DNA of 57,212 nucleotides from an uncultured Lachnospiraceae bacterium. GTDB lineage: Bacteria > Bacillota > Clostridia > Lachnospirales > Lachnospiraceae. How positions within the stretch are numbered: position 1 is the stretch's first letter; every line of letters begins with the position of its first letter. A program made the position numbers and the translations under genes. Below, in pieces: positions 32,619 to 41,287 of the stretch. The notes below the pieces were generated by a model, which saw only the letters and a program-made list of their open reading frames with translations, was not told the origin of the DNA and made no database searches. Where the stretch lies: assembly GCA_949076555.1 (NCBI GenBank), contig CARUOB010000012.1, forward strand, positions 1-57,212, read 5' to 3'.

Positions 32619-32647
32619 TTGACAGCGCGCCTCTTTTATTATATAAC
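32619..32647 (+). promoter_or_regulatory. Sigma-A-type promoter of the Rrf2 gene
   Basis: TTGACA (32619-32624), 17-bp spacer, TATAAC (32642-32647), 83 bp before the Rrf2 start. The following CTTGGATATAAAAC may hold an operator, but I see no clear dyad. Confidence 0.6.
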
Positions 32648-32729
32648 TTGGATATAAAACATATTGACACGATAGGAAAAGAGAAGATTTGAGACGACGG
32701 TTCTCAGTGGCGGGAAGGGAGAGCAGGGG

Positions 32730-33164
32730 ATGAAAATTTCCACAAAAGGCAGATACGCGCTAAGGCTGATGTTGGATTTGGCGGTTTATGATACGGGTGA
32801 TCCGGTCAGGATCAAGGATATTGCGGCAAGACAGGAGATTTCGGAAAAATATCTGGAACAGATTATTTCCATATTGAATAAGGCGGGGTATGTGAAGAGC
32901 GTCAGGGGGCCGCAGGGCGGGTATCATTTGATGAAAGCGCCCGCGCAGTACACGGTCGGCATGATTCTGCGCCTGACGGAAGGTTCGCTTGCCCCGGTGG
33001 CCTGTCTGGAGGACGAGGTCAATGCCTGCGAACGGCAGGAGGGGTGCGTTACCCTGCGGCTGTGGCAGATGTTGAATCAGGCGGTCAGCGATGTGGTGGA
33101 TCGCGTGACGCTGGCAGACCTTGTGGAGTGGCACGAACAAAAGAGCGGGAACTATGTAATCTGA
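32730..33164 (+). CDS. Rrf2 family transcriptional regulator with three cluster cysteines
   Basis: A 144-residue winged-helix regulator of the IscR/CymR/NsrR class. The HTH and wing occupy residues 1-75 (KISTKGRYALRLMLDLAVYD, then QGGYHLMKAP). Cysteines C92, C100 and C106 (spacing 7 and 5) match the [Fe-S] ligands of IscR (92/98/104), so it probably senses iron-sulfur status, redox or nitric oxide. It is not followed by iscS/iscU here. GGAAGGGAGAGCAGGGG precedes the start. A hairpin terminator follows the gene. Confidence 0.88.
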   Translation: MKISTKGRYALRLMLDLAVYDTGDPVRIKDIAARQEISEKYLEQIISILNKAGYVKSVRGPQGGYHLMKAPAQYTVGMILRLTEGSLAPVACLEDEVNACERQEGCVTLRLWQMLNQAVSDVVDRVTLADLVEWHEQKSGNYVI

Positions 33165-33254
33165 CAGGGAACGCGAAGCGCGGGTTTGCGAGTCTGACAG
33201 TCCGCAAAAAATGTTGGTACAAAAGAAAAAGCAGGCGACTGCGCATATAAAAAT

Positions 33255-33290
33255 CAAAAACCTCAGCCCGGACGCGCTGAGGTTTCTGAC
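33255..33290 (+). terminator. Rho-independent terminator
   Basis: AACCTCAGC and GCTGAGGTT pair around CCGGACGC and continue into TTCTGACTTCTTG, downstream of the Rrf2 gene. Confidence 0.75.
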
Positions 33291-33312
33291 TTCTTGTGTA
33301 TTTTTTGCAATT

Positions 33313-33537
33313 TTAAGAATATTCTCGTAAATTCACAAAATTATGAAAAGGGAGCGCGTTCTTCGTGTACCCGGTAGTGCGGATTTCGATATTTCGACTC
33401 TTCTCCTTTTCAAAAGCCTCGTCGAGCACTTCGGAAAAAAACTTCTTGGCGAAGTCTTGGGACGAGTTCTGCTTGGACTGGCGATTTTTGTCAGAAGTTG
33501 ACTTCTTTACCGGTGTAACCGCCATAACCGCTTCCAC
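33313..33537 (-). CDS. Small basic protein of unknown function, start uncertain
   Basis: At least 74 residues from GTG at 33537: basic low-complexity N-terminus, then FAKKFFSEVLDEAFEKEK, an amphipathic helix, ending FHNFVNLREYS. No family recognised. GTG and the inner ATG (33525) both lack ribosome sites. The frame stays open upstream and would add IYANEWTYKV. A strong AAGGAGGG stands about nine bases before an in-frame ATC codon, and the nearest ATG is out of frame. Start codon and reading therefore need checking. It lies alone, antisense to its neighbours. Confidence 0.5.
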   Translation of the reverse strand: MEAVMAVTPVKKSTSDKNRQSKQNSSQDFAKKFFSEVLDEAFEKEKSRNIEIRTTGYTKNALPFHNFVNLREYS

Positions 33538-33959
33538 TTTATAAGTCCATTCATTTGCATAGATTGCGGTGATCCCTCCTTGGATTCATATTTGTGCGTT
33601 ACTGTGATATGGCCATATCCTTTACTGCACAGCGAACTCCTTGTTCTATTAAGGATATCGGCAGGAATCCCTTTTACTTAACCCCATTTTAACAGTTTTT
33701 ACTAAAATTGAAAAGAAAATAGTCTAAAAAAATACATGAAAAGTACAAAATGAGAGACAAAACACACGGCAAAGCGATAATAACAGACGATTTAAAAAGA
33801 GGGATCGTTATCACAAAAAATGTAGGTTGACAAGTGACTACCACGAGTGTATGATGGGAATATAAGAGGTAGACAAATGCCAACCTTTATTGACGGACCG
33901 GATGGCATAGGAAGGCTTGACACGGCAGGCGCGTGCCAGGAGTGAAAGAGAGGACACTT
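33538..33959. other. 422-bp intergenic region with BlaI control site
   Basis: Its left part holds the ribosome site and leader of the small minus-strand gene. The centre (33640-33820) is AT-rich with no credible coding frame. The right part holds the BlaI promoter and twin operators (33825-33885). Confidence 0.6.
33825..33885 (+). promoter_or_regulatory. BlaI promoter with twin operators
   Basis: TTGACA (33827-33832), 17-bp spacer, TATGAT (33850-33855). Two dyads of the form GGTNGNCANNTGNCNACC: GGTTGACAAGTGACTACC (33825-33842) over the -35 and GGTAGACAAATGCCAACC (33868-33885) just after the start. Centre distance is 43 bp, four helical turns, as for cooperative BlaI/MecI-type repression. Confidence 0.85.
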
Positions 33960-34388
33960 ATGATCAGATTATCAGAGGCGGAATGGAAAGTGATGAATGT
34001 GCTTTGGGAGGAGGCGCCGCAGACAATTATGCAGTTGACCCGCTGTTTTTCGGAAACGACGGGCTGGACGAAGCATACGATTATGACCTTTTTAAAGCGG
34101 ATGGAGGATAAAGGCGCTGTTTACTATGATGCGGGAGAGCGCGCGAAGCAGTACTTTCCGAAAATTGAGAGACGTGAGGCGGTACTGCAGGAGACGGAGG
34201 AGTTTTTGGAAAGGGTTTTTGACGGACGGATGGGGCTGATGCTAAACACGATGGTGGAGCAGAAAGCGCTTTCGGGAACAGAGATCGCGGAGCTTTACGA
34301 GATTCTGAGAAGAGCGGAGGAGCAGGGCGAAAGTGCGGACGGCACGGTGGAGCGAACCGTGCGGGGAGAGGAAGGTGAGCGGCTGTGA
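33960..34388 (+). CDS. blaI: BlaI/MecI/CopY family repressor
   Basis: A 142-residue winged-helix repressor. The DNA-binding domain (1-80) contains LSEAEWKVMNVLWEEAPQTI and TTGWTKHTIMTFLKRMEDKG, with the family GxVYYD-like turn (GAVYYDAG). The C-terminal helices dimerise and hold the segment normally cut by a BlaR1-type protease. I start at 33960 behind GAGAGG; a GTG at 33933 is possible. The gene is directly followed, with a one-base stop/start overlap (TGATG), by the M56 peptidase gene, giving the classic inducible pair. Twin operators at its promoter indicate autoregulation. Confidence 0.9.
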   Translation: MIRLSEAEWKVMNVLWEEAPQTIMQLTRCFSETTGWTKHTIMTFLKRMEDKGAVYYDAGERAKQYFPKIERREAVLQETEEFLERVFDGRMGLMLNTMVEQKALSGTEIAELYEILRRAEEQGESADGTVERTVRGEEGERL

Positions 34389-36610
34389 TGGTATTGGAAA
34401 TTTTGATTACTTCATCGGTGTTGATTATCGGGATTTTCTGCCTGCGGAGACTGACAAAGGGGCGGATCAGTATGCGGCTCCGCTATGCGCTGTGGCTTCT
34501 TGCGGCGGTCAGGCTGCTTGTCCCGGTGTCTGTCGGAACGAGCGCTTTCAGCGTGATGAATCTGCTGCCGGAGGCGGTACGGGTGCGTGAACAGGCGGAT
34601 TTCACAGGAGAGGAGAATGGATGGCATATGTCGGTGGAGGGCGGCCGGGATTCGGTGTCTGCGGGTGAGTCGGACAGCACTTATGCCGGTGGACGGCAGG
34701 TGGAAGCGCTGTCCGGGCAGAGCAGGGCACAAAACGCGGTTTCGCCTGTGGCGGGAAACGGAACGCTTGGAGAAAACCTCAGGGAGACGGCGGAAGGGAG
34801 TCAGGCAGGCGCAGCGAAAGAGAATGCCGGTTTTGCGGCGGCGAAGTTCGACGAAATTTCTCTGAGTAGCGTATGGGGAATGATTTGGCTTTCGGGATTT
34901 TTGGCCGTGGGCGGGTACATGGTTATCATGAAGTGGCGTTTCACACGATTTTTGTATAAAAATAGGAGCGCCTTACAGGAGGAGCGCCTTCCGGAAGCGT
35001 TTGCAGCGCGGCTTTCCCGTCGTGGGATGAAGGTGTATCAGGTGAAGGGACTGCCGGGCCCCTGTCTTGTGGGAGGGCATATTTATATCGGAGAAGGCCC
35101 GGCGGCACAGGAGCAGAATCTTACACATATTCTGGCGCACGAATACTGCCATGCGAGACATAGAGACGGGGTTTGGGCTTTTCTGCGCTGTGGGCTGGCG
35201 GCGGTTTACTGGTTTGACCCCTTTGTGTGGGCGGCGGTCCTGGCGGCCAGACAGGACAGCGAGCTTGCCTGTGACGAGGCGGCGGTGGAATTGCTTGGAG
35301 AGTCCGGAAGATTTGCCTACGGCAGGACGCTTCTTGCCCTTTTGGAGAGCGGCGGGGGAAGAGAGAGGTGCCCGGGCATGACTTTTATGATGGAAGGCGG
35401 CGGGCAAAACGTCAGAGAGCGCATTACGGCGCTGGCCAGGAGGGGCCGGACGAAAAGGCCGGTTTTGGCGATGGTTTTCGCGGTGACAGTGCTGATCTGT
35501 GGCTGCGCCTTTACGGGGGCAGAGCGGGAAAACGGGAATCCGGCGAAAGAATCCGGAGCGCAGGATATGGCAGAAACGGGCGGGGACGCGCAGGGCGAAA
35601 AGGATACCGAAGCGGTTCCCGATGCGCAAAGTGGGCAGATGTCTGGCGAGGAAAATACCGGGGAACCTGCCCGCGTCCAAAAAGAATACGAGGACGCTGC
35701 CAAATCCGTAAAACTGTCAGAGGAGCAGATCAAGGCGCAGGAGGAGAGCGCCCGGCAGGAGGCGGACTGGCAGGTCTTCATGGAAACCCTGCACTACCAC
35801 GGTGTGATGGAGGGGAAGGACGACAGCGAACTTTCGAAAAACCGGGAATTTGACATTCAGGCATATTATGACTGGCAGCAGGGAGAGGAAGGCAAAAAGC
35901 CGGAGGACGGATGGTATCTGCTCTGTCGTGAAGACGGGGGGATGATTTCCCTTTACGGTCTCTACACGGAAGCGTTCGGGTTCCGGGGGTTAAAGACGCG
36001 GATTGGGACAGATGTGAACACCCTTGACATTCCGTGGTGCGCTTCCTACCAAAACGGAAACAGCGAAAATATCCGCGTTTTGGAGGCCGCGGAGGACGGA
36101 AGGCCCAGACGGTTTGTGTGGAAGCTCCCCACCGAGGAGAGCGGGCAGGTAGAGACATGGCAGCTTTACGAAGGATACCGCTATGATACCGGGACGATCG
36201 ATTTAAAGACCCTCACGCAGGAGGAGTGCCTCAAGTGGGCAAAGGAGTATCTGACCTTCGACATCGACAAAGAGGCGGCAAAAGTGCATGTGGTCTATGA
36301 CGGGGACATGTATCTGGGGGCGATTGATATTTCCGCTTATCAGGACCGGGTGACGGAGGATGTGCAGATCGTGCCTGACATTGTCGGGATATCGCTGGAT
36401 GATACGGCTGCGGAGGGCACGGCCGTATCGGGTGAGGAAGGACTGGCCGTGCACCTGGCGGCGGGACTGAAACTGGAAGGTGTCGAAGGGCTGTATTTCG
36501 ACGGTCTGCCGCTTTTGACGATACAGGTTACGGCCGATGAGAACAGTGATTCCGGTTTCCGTCTGCAATCGCCGAGGATTGACGAGCGCTATGTGGCGCG
36601 GGCGTTCTGA
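34388..36610 (+). CDS. BlaR1-like M56 metallopeptidase with unfamiliar sensor domain
   Basis: 740 residues. An N-terminal membrane part has two helices (to about 60), a polar insert of about 85 residues and a further helix (165-185). The zinc site HEYCH (near 252-256) lies in HILAHEYCHARHRDG, with the downstream Glu in DSELACDEAAVELLG, so it is a live M56 peptidase expected to cleave BlaI. A TM (near 362-378) leads to a 350-residue outer domain that opens with a disordered acidic stretch. It shows no penicillin-binding SxxK sensor, so the inducer is probably not a beta-lactam. No antibiotic-resistance gene follows. Confidence 0.85.
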   Translation: MVLEILITSSVLIIGIFCLRRLTKGRISMRLRYALWLLAAVRLLVPVSVGTSAFSVMNLLPEAVRVREQADFTGEENGWHMSVEGGRDSVSAGESDSTYAGGRQVEALSGQSRAQNAVSPVAGNGTLGENLRETAEGSQAGAAKENAGFAAAKFDEISLSSVWGMIWLSGFLAVGGYMVIMKWRFTRFLYKNRSALQEERLPEAFAARLSRRGMKVYQVKGLPGPCLVGGHIYIGEGPAAQEQNLTHILAHEYCHARHRDGVWAFLRCGLAAVYWFDPFVWAAVLAARQDSELACDEAAVELLGESGRFAYGRTLLALLESGGGRERCPGMTFMMEGGGQNVRERITALARRGRTKRPVLAMVFAVTVLICGCAFTGAERENGNPAKESGAQDMAETGGDAQGEKDTEAVPDAQSGQMSGEENTGEPARVQKEYEDAAKSVKLSEEQIKAQEESARQEADWQVFMETLHYHGVMEGKDDSELSKNREFDIQAYYDWQQGEEGKKPEDGWYLLCREDGGMISLYGLYTEAFGFRGLKTRIGTDVNTLDIPWCASYQNGNSENIRVLEAAEDGRPRRFVWKLPTEESGQVETWQLYEGYRYDTGTIDLKTLTQEECLKWAKEYLTFDIDKEAAKVHVVYDGDMYLGAIDISAYQDRVTEDVQIVPDIVGISLDDTAAEGTAVSGEEGLAVHLAAGLKLEGVEGLYFDGLPLLTIQVTADENSDSGFRLQSPRIDERYVARAF

Positions 36611-36630
36611 CAGGACAGATAAAAGTTTTT

Positions 36631-36671
36631 TAAAGAAACGCGATAAGATTCTTTCTTATTGCGTCTCTTTA
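36631..36671 (+). terminator. Terminator after the M56 gene
   Basis: AAAGA.ACGC.ATAAGA pairs with TCTTAT.GCGT.TCTTT around TTCT; a long AT-rich stem closing the BlaI/M56 operon. Confidence 0.7.
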
Positions 36672-36737
36672 TGTTATACTCATACATGTAAAAATAGTTT
36701 AGGCGTGGTTTTACAGTGGAGCGAGGTCAGAAAATAC

Positions 36738-37397
36738 ATGAAATATAAAAAGATCAATGATGCGACAGTACAGTGTATCGTCTCGGCGGACGACATGGCT
36801 GAGTATGGACTTGCGTTATCGGACATTTTCGAGCGCAATGAGAGAGGCGAAGAATTTCTGAGGGATATCATCGAGCGGGCGCATGACGAGGTGGGATACC
36901 AGATTAACAACGGGAATATCGCCATGCAGATCACGCCGCTTAAGGACAACGGCCTTGTGGTGACTTTTACGGATGAAGGGCCTGCGGCTTTTAAGGAGAT
37001 GCTGCAGAATTTAAAAGAAGTGCTTCAGGAATTCAGCGCGGAGCTTGCCGGACAGGAAGAACGCGCCCGGACTGCGTCTCAGACGGCGGACGAGTATGAT
37101 GAAAGCCGCAGGATGTTTGTCTTTGCCAGCATGCATCAGACGATGCAGTACGCGGCTACAATTCCGAATACATATTCCGTGAAGAGCCATCTCTTTAAGG
37201 AGGGCGGGGACTATTATCTGGTGCTCGAGAAAAACAGGCTGTCCTATAAGTCGTTTAACAAAATCAGTGCGCAGGCGGTGGAGTTCGGAAACCTGATTGC
37301 GGTTTCCGACGAGCGGATGCAGTATCTTGAAGAGCACGGCGAGTGCCTGATCAGAGATCGGGCGGTGAGCAGACTGCGCAGGATTTACCGTGCTTAA
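36738..37397 (+). CDS. mecA: Adaptor protein MecA
   Basis: A 219-residue MecA-family adaptor, which delivers substrates to the ClpC/ClpP protease in Firmicutes. The N-terminal substrate-binding domain (KYKKINDATVQCIVSADDMAEYGL) and the C-terminal ClpC-binding domain (FVFASMHQTMQYAATIPN, SKSHLFKEG-type) are both present, separated by an acidic linker (about 95-125). The start at 36738 fits the family N-terminus; the frame is open upstream but that part is not protein-like. The ribosome site is weak. Single gene between the M56 operon and the helicase. Not the penicillin-binding protein of the same name. Confidence 0.88.
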   Translation: MKYKKINDATVQCIVSADDMAEYGLALSDIFERNERGEEFLRDIIERAHDEVGYQINNGNIAMQITPLKDNGLVVTFTDEGPAAFKEMLQNLKEVLQEFSAELAGQEERARTASQTADEYDESRRMFVFASMHQTMQYAATIPNTYSVKSHLFKEGGDYYLVLEKNRLSYKSFNKISAQAVEFGNLIAVSDERMQYLEEHGECLIRDRAVSRLRRIYRA

Positions 37398-37437
37398 AAG
37401 AATGTGGCAATGTGAAAGGAAACAGAGAGTGGTTGAT

Positions 37438-37486
37438 AGGTGCTGCCATGCCTCAAAAGCTGGCAGCGCCTTTCTATGCTGCCAGC
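37438..37486 (+). promoter_or_regulatory. Switchable leader before the DEAD-box helicase
   Basis: Three segments: GCTGCCA (37442-37448, extended to AGGTGCTGCCA), GCTGGCAGC (37459-37467) and GCTGCCAGC (37478-37486). The middle one can pair with either neighbour (11 bp with one G-T, or 9 bp perfect), so two mutually exclusive hairpins are possible. It lies after mecA and 50 bp before the helicase start. Confidence 0.65.
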
Positions 37487-37536
37487 CTGTAGAGCACACG
37501 CGGCAACGTAAAATTTGATGAGAGAATGAGGAAAAC

Positions 37537-39345
37537 ATGAGCAGAGAGAAAAAAAAGAAAAACGAACATTTTGACGCCTTTCTGGAGAAAGAGATTTTGA
37601 CGGCGAACCGGTATGACGGGGGAGCGGAGGATGCGGAAGGAGAACAGAAGGAGGGGCTTTGTTACGAGGACGCGGGGATTGACGGCAGGATTCTGCGGGC
37701 GGTGAAGGAGCTTGGCTTCGAACATATGACACCGATTCAGGAGCAGGCCATTCCGCTCTTTATGACAGGGCGCGATATCATCGGGCAGGCCCAGACAGGA
37801 ACCGGAAAGACGGCGGCTTTCGGCATTCCGATTCTGCAGAAAATTGATCCGGAAAACCGTGGTTTACAGGCGGTGATCCTTTGTCCTACCAGAGAACTTG
37901 CCATGCAGGCGGCGGATGAGCTGCGCAAGTTTGCCAAATATATGAACGGGATCAAGGTGCTTCCGGTCTATGGGGGACAGGAGATTTACAAGCAGATCAA
38001 AAACTTAAAGACCGGCGTGCAGATCGTGGTGGGAACGCCGGGGCGTGTGATGGATCACATGCGCAGACATACGCTTAAGATGGATCAGGTGCATACGGTG
38101 GTTCTCGACGAGGCGGATGAGATGTTAAATATGGGATTCCGGGAAGACATCGAAACGATTTTAGAGGGCATGCCAGAAGAGCGGCAGACGGGGCTTTTTT
38201 CCGCCACCATGCCAAAGCCCATTCTGGATATCACGAAAACCTATCAGAAGGACGCGGCTTATATCAAAATGACGCCGAAGGAGGTTACGATCCCCTTAAT
38301 CAAACAGGCTTACTATCAGGTGCGCAAGCAGGACAAGGAGGAAGTGCTCTGCCGTCTGATCGACTATTATACGCCGGGACGCGCTCTGATCTTCTGCAAC
38401 ACCAAGCGGATGGTGGATGAGCTGACGGAGCATTTGAAGGGGAGAGGCTATGAGGTAGAGGGGCTTCACGGAGATCTGACACAGGGGCAGAGGGACACCG
38501 TGATGAACCTGTTTAGAAGCGGTAAGACGAACATCCTGATCGCCACAGACGTGGCGGCCAGAGGCATCGACGTGAGCGACGTGGAGGCGGTCTATAACTT
38601 TGACGTGCCCGATGACATCGAATACTATGTGCACCGCATCGGCAGAACCGGGCGCGCGGGCAAGACGGGAAGATCGTTCACGCTTGTGGTGGGCAGAGAG
38701 GCCTATAAGATCCGGGATATCGAGCGCATCTGTCACACGAAAATCAAAGAGCGCAAGGTGCCGAGCGCGGCGGATATTACCGCAAGAAAAGCGGAAAAGA
38801 TCTTGAAGGAAGTCACGGATGTAATCGAGAACGAGGATATCAGCAGGGCGACGGAATATATACTTGACGCCGTGGCACTGGGACAGTACAGCGCCACGCA
38901 GATCGCGGCGGCGTTTATGAAAATGAAGCTGGGTGATGAGATCGAGGATATCCGCACGGAGAAGTTTTTCTTTGAGAAAAGACCGATCAAGACCGGGCGA
39001 AGCGGACGGGGCGGCGACAGGAAGTTTGGCGTCGGAAAAAGCGGCAGAGAGCGAAGCGGTTACGACAAAAAGCCCGGCGGCAGAGGTAACGATAAAAATA
39101 AGAGCGGCTACGGCTTAAAGGGCGTCAAAGACGGAGAAAAGAGCAAAGGCAGTTATGGCGATAAAAATAGCAGCCGGAACGAAAAGGGCGGATTTTCGTC
39201 TAAGGGAGAGAAGAACCGGGAGAAGAGCAGGTTTGCAGGCTCAAAGCCCAGGGACGTCAGGCGGGACGGCAGCGCGGTGTACAAAAGGGAATCCGATTTT
39301 GAACCACGCTACGGCGGCCTGCGTATCAAAACCAAATTTGATTAA
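37537..39345 (+). CDS. DEAD-box RNA helicase (CshA/DeaD type)
   Basis: A 602-residue ATP-dependent RNA helicase. Motifs in order: Q motif GFEHMTPIQEQAIP (60-73), AQTGTGKTAA (I), PTRELA (Ia), DEADEMLNMGF (II), SAT (III), ARGIDVSDVEAVYNFDVP (V) and HRIGRTGRAGKTG (VI). A C-terminal domain (about 420-480) and a long basic Gly/Ser/Arg/Lys-rich tail (490-602) would bind RNA. Such proteins unwind structured mRNA and rRNA in the cold. GAGG lies upstream of the ATG. The leader may fold in two exclusive ways. Its stop overlaps the convergent peptidase gene by four bases. Confidence 0.92.
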   Translation: MSREKKKKNEHFDAFLEKEILTANRYDGGAEDAEGEQKEGLCYEDAGIDGRILRAVKELGFEHMTPIQEQAIPLFMTGRDIIGQAQTGTGKTAAFGIPILQKIDPENRGLQAVILCPTRELAMQAADELRKFAKYMNGIKVLPVYGGQEIYKQIKNLKTGVQIVVGTPGRVMDHMRRHTLKMDQVHTVVLDEADEMLNMGFREDIETILEGMPEERQTGLFSATMPKPILDITKTYQKDAAYIKMTPKEVTIPLIKQAYYQVRKQDKEEVLCRLIDYYTPGRALIFCNTKRMVDELTEHLKGRGYEVEGLHGDLTQGQRDTVMNLFRSGKTNILIATDVAARGIDVSDVEAVYNFDVPDDIEYYVHRIGRTGRAGKTGRSFTLVVGREAYKIRDIERICHTKIKERKVPSAADITARKAEKILKEVTDVIENEDISRATEYILDAVALGQYSATQIAAAFMKMKLGDEIEDIRTEKFFFEKRPIKTGRSGRGGDRKFGVGKSGRERSGYDKKPGGRGNDKNKSGYGLKGVKDGEKSKGSYGDKNSSRNEKGGFSSKGEKNREKSRFAGSKPRDVRRDGSAVYKRESDFEPRYGGLRIKTKFD

Positions 39346-39938
39346 AGGAAAAGTTCCTGCCCGTGCTCTTTCAGCCACTTTCTGTGGGCGCGGTAGTCGG
39401 GACAGACGCTCTCCACCAGCGCCCAGAAGGCTTTCGAGTGGTTCATATGGGTCAGATGACACAGCTCGTGTACGACCACATAGTCAAGAACCGCGGGCGG
39501 CGCCAGCATAAGACGCCAGTTGAAGGATAGGGTGCCTCTTGCGCTGCAGCTTCCCCAGCGGGTTTTCTGGTCGCGGATGGTGATGCGCGTAAAGGTTCCG
39601 CCTGTGAGCGGGAGAAAATAAGAAACCCGTTTCGGGAAATATGCCTTAGCGGCTTCGATGTAGCGCTTCTCAAGGACTGCGCGTTGCGTGTCCGTCAGGT
39701 CGGATACGGGCCGGGTTTCGTTTCGTCTTACGGCTTCCAGATAATGCGTGATGATCCAGTGCTGCTTGTCCGACAGGAGGCGCTTAATCTGCGCTTCGGA
39801 GGTACCAAAGGGCAGCCGCAGGATGATTTTTCCTTCAGCCAGAATGCTGATCGCGCATGTCCGGCGGCGGCTGTAGACGACCTCGTAGGGCAGTTCATAT
39901 AGTTTGCTTTGGTATTTGATGCGGTATATGTTTTCCAT
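39342..39938 (-). CDS. YgjP-like (M48/DUF45) metallopeptidase
   Basis: A 198-residue protein of the YgjP family. The zinc motif is HELCHLTHMNHS (HExxH with a third His) near residues 156-167, preceded by RWGSCSARGTLSFNWRLMLAP, a family hallmark. The N-terminus YELPYEVVYSRRRTCAISI is also typical. The cellular substrate of this family is unknown. The gene overlaps the 3' end of the helicase by four bases on the opposite strand and follows the GH29 gene by 38 bp, so it may be read from the same transcript. Confidence 0.88.
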   Translation of the reverse strand: MENIYRIKYQSKLYELPYEVVYSRRRTCAISILAEGKIILRLPFGTSEAQIKRLLSDKQHWIITHYLEAVRRNETRPVSDLTDTQRAVLEKRYIEAAKAYFPKRVSYFLPLTGGTFTRITIRDQKTRWGSCSARGTLSFNWRLMLAPPAVLDYVVVHELCHLTHMNHSKAFWALVESVCPDYRAHRKWLKEHGQELFL

Positions 39939-39976
39939 AGTGTTATTTAAATCGTATGAGCGGTGGAAACGCCTGA

Positions 39977-41272
39977 TTAATGCAGCACGATCTTGACGAC
40001 GGTATCGGCAGGATCGGGGAGGGGCTGTGTTTCGTTTGACTGTGAGGCGAGGCTGATAAAGGTATAGTCAGGATAATTTTCTGCTGCCCATCCTTTGGTA
40101 AGGACTTCGGCCTCGGCTCCGTTTGAGAGTATCCGGGCATAACGGATATCCTGGGGCCGGATACCGGCAAGGGGAAGAGGCCCTACGGGCTGCTGCAGGA
40201 CATGCAGATAAAGGATATTATCCCTGGCAGTGACCCTGCATCCGAAGGAGGAAACAGGGAGCGGGCTTTCCTTGCAGCCGTAAATGCTTTCCCCGTTGTA
40301 TTGCATCCATCGGCCGATTTCCCGGAGTGATTTCACAATTTCCGGCGCAATAGAGCCGTTGCCGTCCGGGCTGATATTTAACAGATAATTTCCGTTCTTT
40401 GAAACGCAGTCAGTCAGCTGACGGATACAAGTCTGCGCATCTTTATAGGCATGGTCATCTGCCGTATATCCGAAACTGTTATTAAATGTCTGACAGGCTT
40501 CCCAGCATACGGGATGGCCGGAGGGAGTCTTTAGTGAAAACGGAGGGATAATTTGTTCCGGCACCGCGAAGTCTCCGGCCCAGGGAGAAGGGGAATCCGT
40601 CAGCAGGCTTCCAAGACTTCCGCCGCTTGCTTCCAGACGGCTGTTTATGAGGATGTCCGGCTGGAGAGATTTGACCATATCTACCAGTTCTTGTGCCCGC
40701 CAGTCGGCGCCGGAATGTCCCTCATAGGAAAAATCAAACCAAAGCAAATCGATTTTTCCATAATTGGTGCACAGTTCCTTTACCTGGGCGTGCATGTAGT
40801 CCAGATAACGGTCAAAATGACACTGTTCGCTTTGGGCAGCGTTGCTGCCCCGCAGAGGATGGAAGGGATCGTGAAAGGCCGGATAGTCCGGATGGTGCCA
40901 GTCTACCAGAGAGTAGTACAGCCCTACCCCCAGCCCTTCTGCCCGGAAGGCATCCACAAATTCCCGTACCAAATCCCGTCCGGCAGGGGTATTGACTGAT
41001 TTATAATCGGTATAGGCGGAGTCAAACAGGCAGAATCCCTCGTGGTGTTTTGCGGTCAGTACAGCGTATTTCATACCAGCCTGTTTTGCCATATGGGCAT
41101 AAAAGGCCGGATCGTAATGAGCAGGAGAAAATGTCTCGAAATATTCGTTGTATTTTTCGGGGGATACCTTTTGGATGCTTGCATACCATTCTCCTTTGGC
41201 GGCCACAGAATAAAGGCCGAAGTGGATAAACATGCCAAATCTTGCATCGGTAAACCATTTTTTATCAACCAT
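39977..41272 (-). CDS. Alpha-L-fucosidase, GH29
   Basis: A 431-residue cytoplasmic glycoside hydrolase of family 29. The N-terminal TIM barrel starts WFTDARFGMFIHFGLYSVAAKGEW; the substrate-binding HHEGF (76-80) and the nucleophile region IDLLWFDF (D180) are intact. There is no signal peptide, so imported fucosides are cleaved inside the cell. RBS-like AGAGAGG precedes the start. It is the last gene of an operon with YesN, YesM and the DUF4091 protein, divergent from the sugar ABC transporter. The acid/base residue cannot be pinned from sequence alone. Confidence 0.9.
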   Translation of the reverse strand: MVDKKWFTDARFGMFIHFGLYSVAAKGEWYASIQKVSPEKYNEYFETFSPAHYDPAFYAHMAKQAGMKYAVLTAKHHEGFCLFDSAYTDYKSVNTPAGRDLVREFVDAFRAEGLGVGLYYSLVDWHHPDYPAFHDPFHPLRGSNAAQSEQCHFDRYLDYMHAQVKELCTNYGKIDLLWFDFSYEGHSGADWRAQELVDMVKSLQPDILINSRLEASGGSLGSLLTDSPSPWAGDFAVPEQIIPPFSLKTPSGHPVCWEACQTFNNSFGYTADDHAYKDAQTCIRQLTDCVSKNGNYLLNISPDGNGSIAPEIVKSLREIGRWMQYNGESIYGCKESPLPVSSFGCRVTARDNILYLHVLQQPVGPLPLAGIRPQDIRYARILSNGAEAEVLTKGWAAENYPDYTFISLASQSNETQPLPDPADTVVKIVLH

Positions 41273-41287
41273 TTTAATTACCTCTCT

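Noticed and set aside
33689..33883. A 64-codon hydrophobic minus-strand frame
   Set aside because: It runs through the AT-rich BlaI control region; hydrophobicity follows from T-rich codons and no ribosome site is present.
34388..36610. Beta-lactam resistance locus
   Set aside because: The BlaI/M56 pair has no penicillin-binding sensor and no beta-lactamase or resistance gene nearby.
36738..37397. Methicillin-resistance gene mecA
   Set aside because: The name is shared, but the sequence is the ClpC adaptor MecA, not a penicillin-binding protein.
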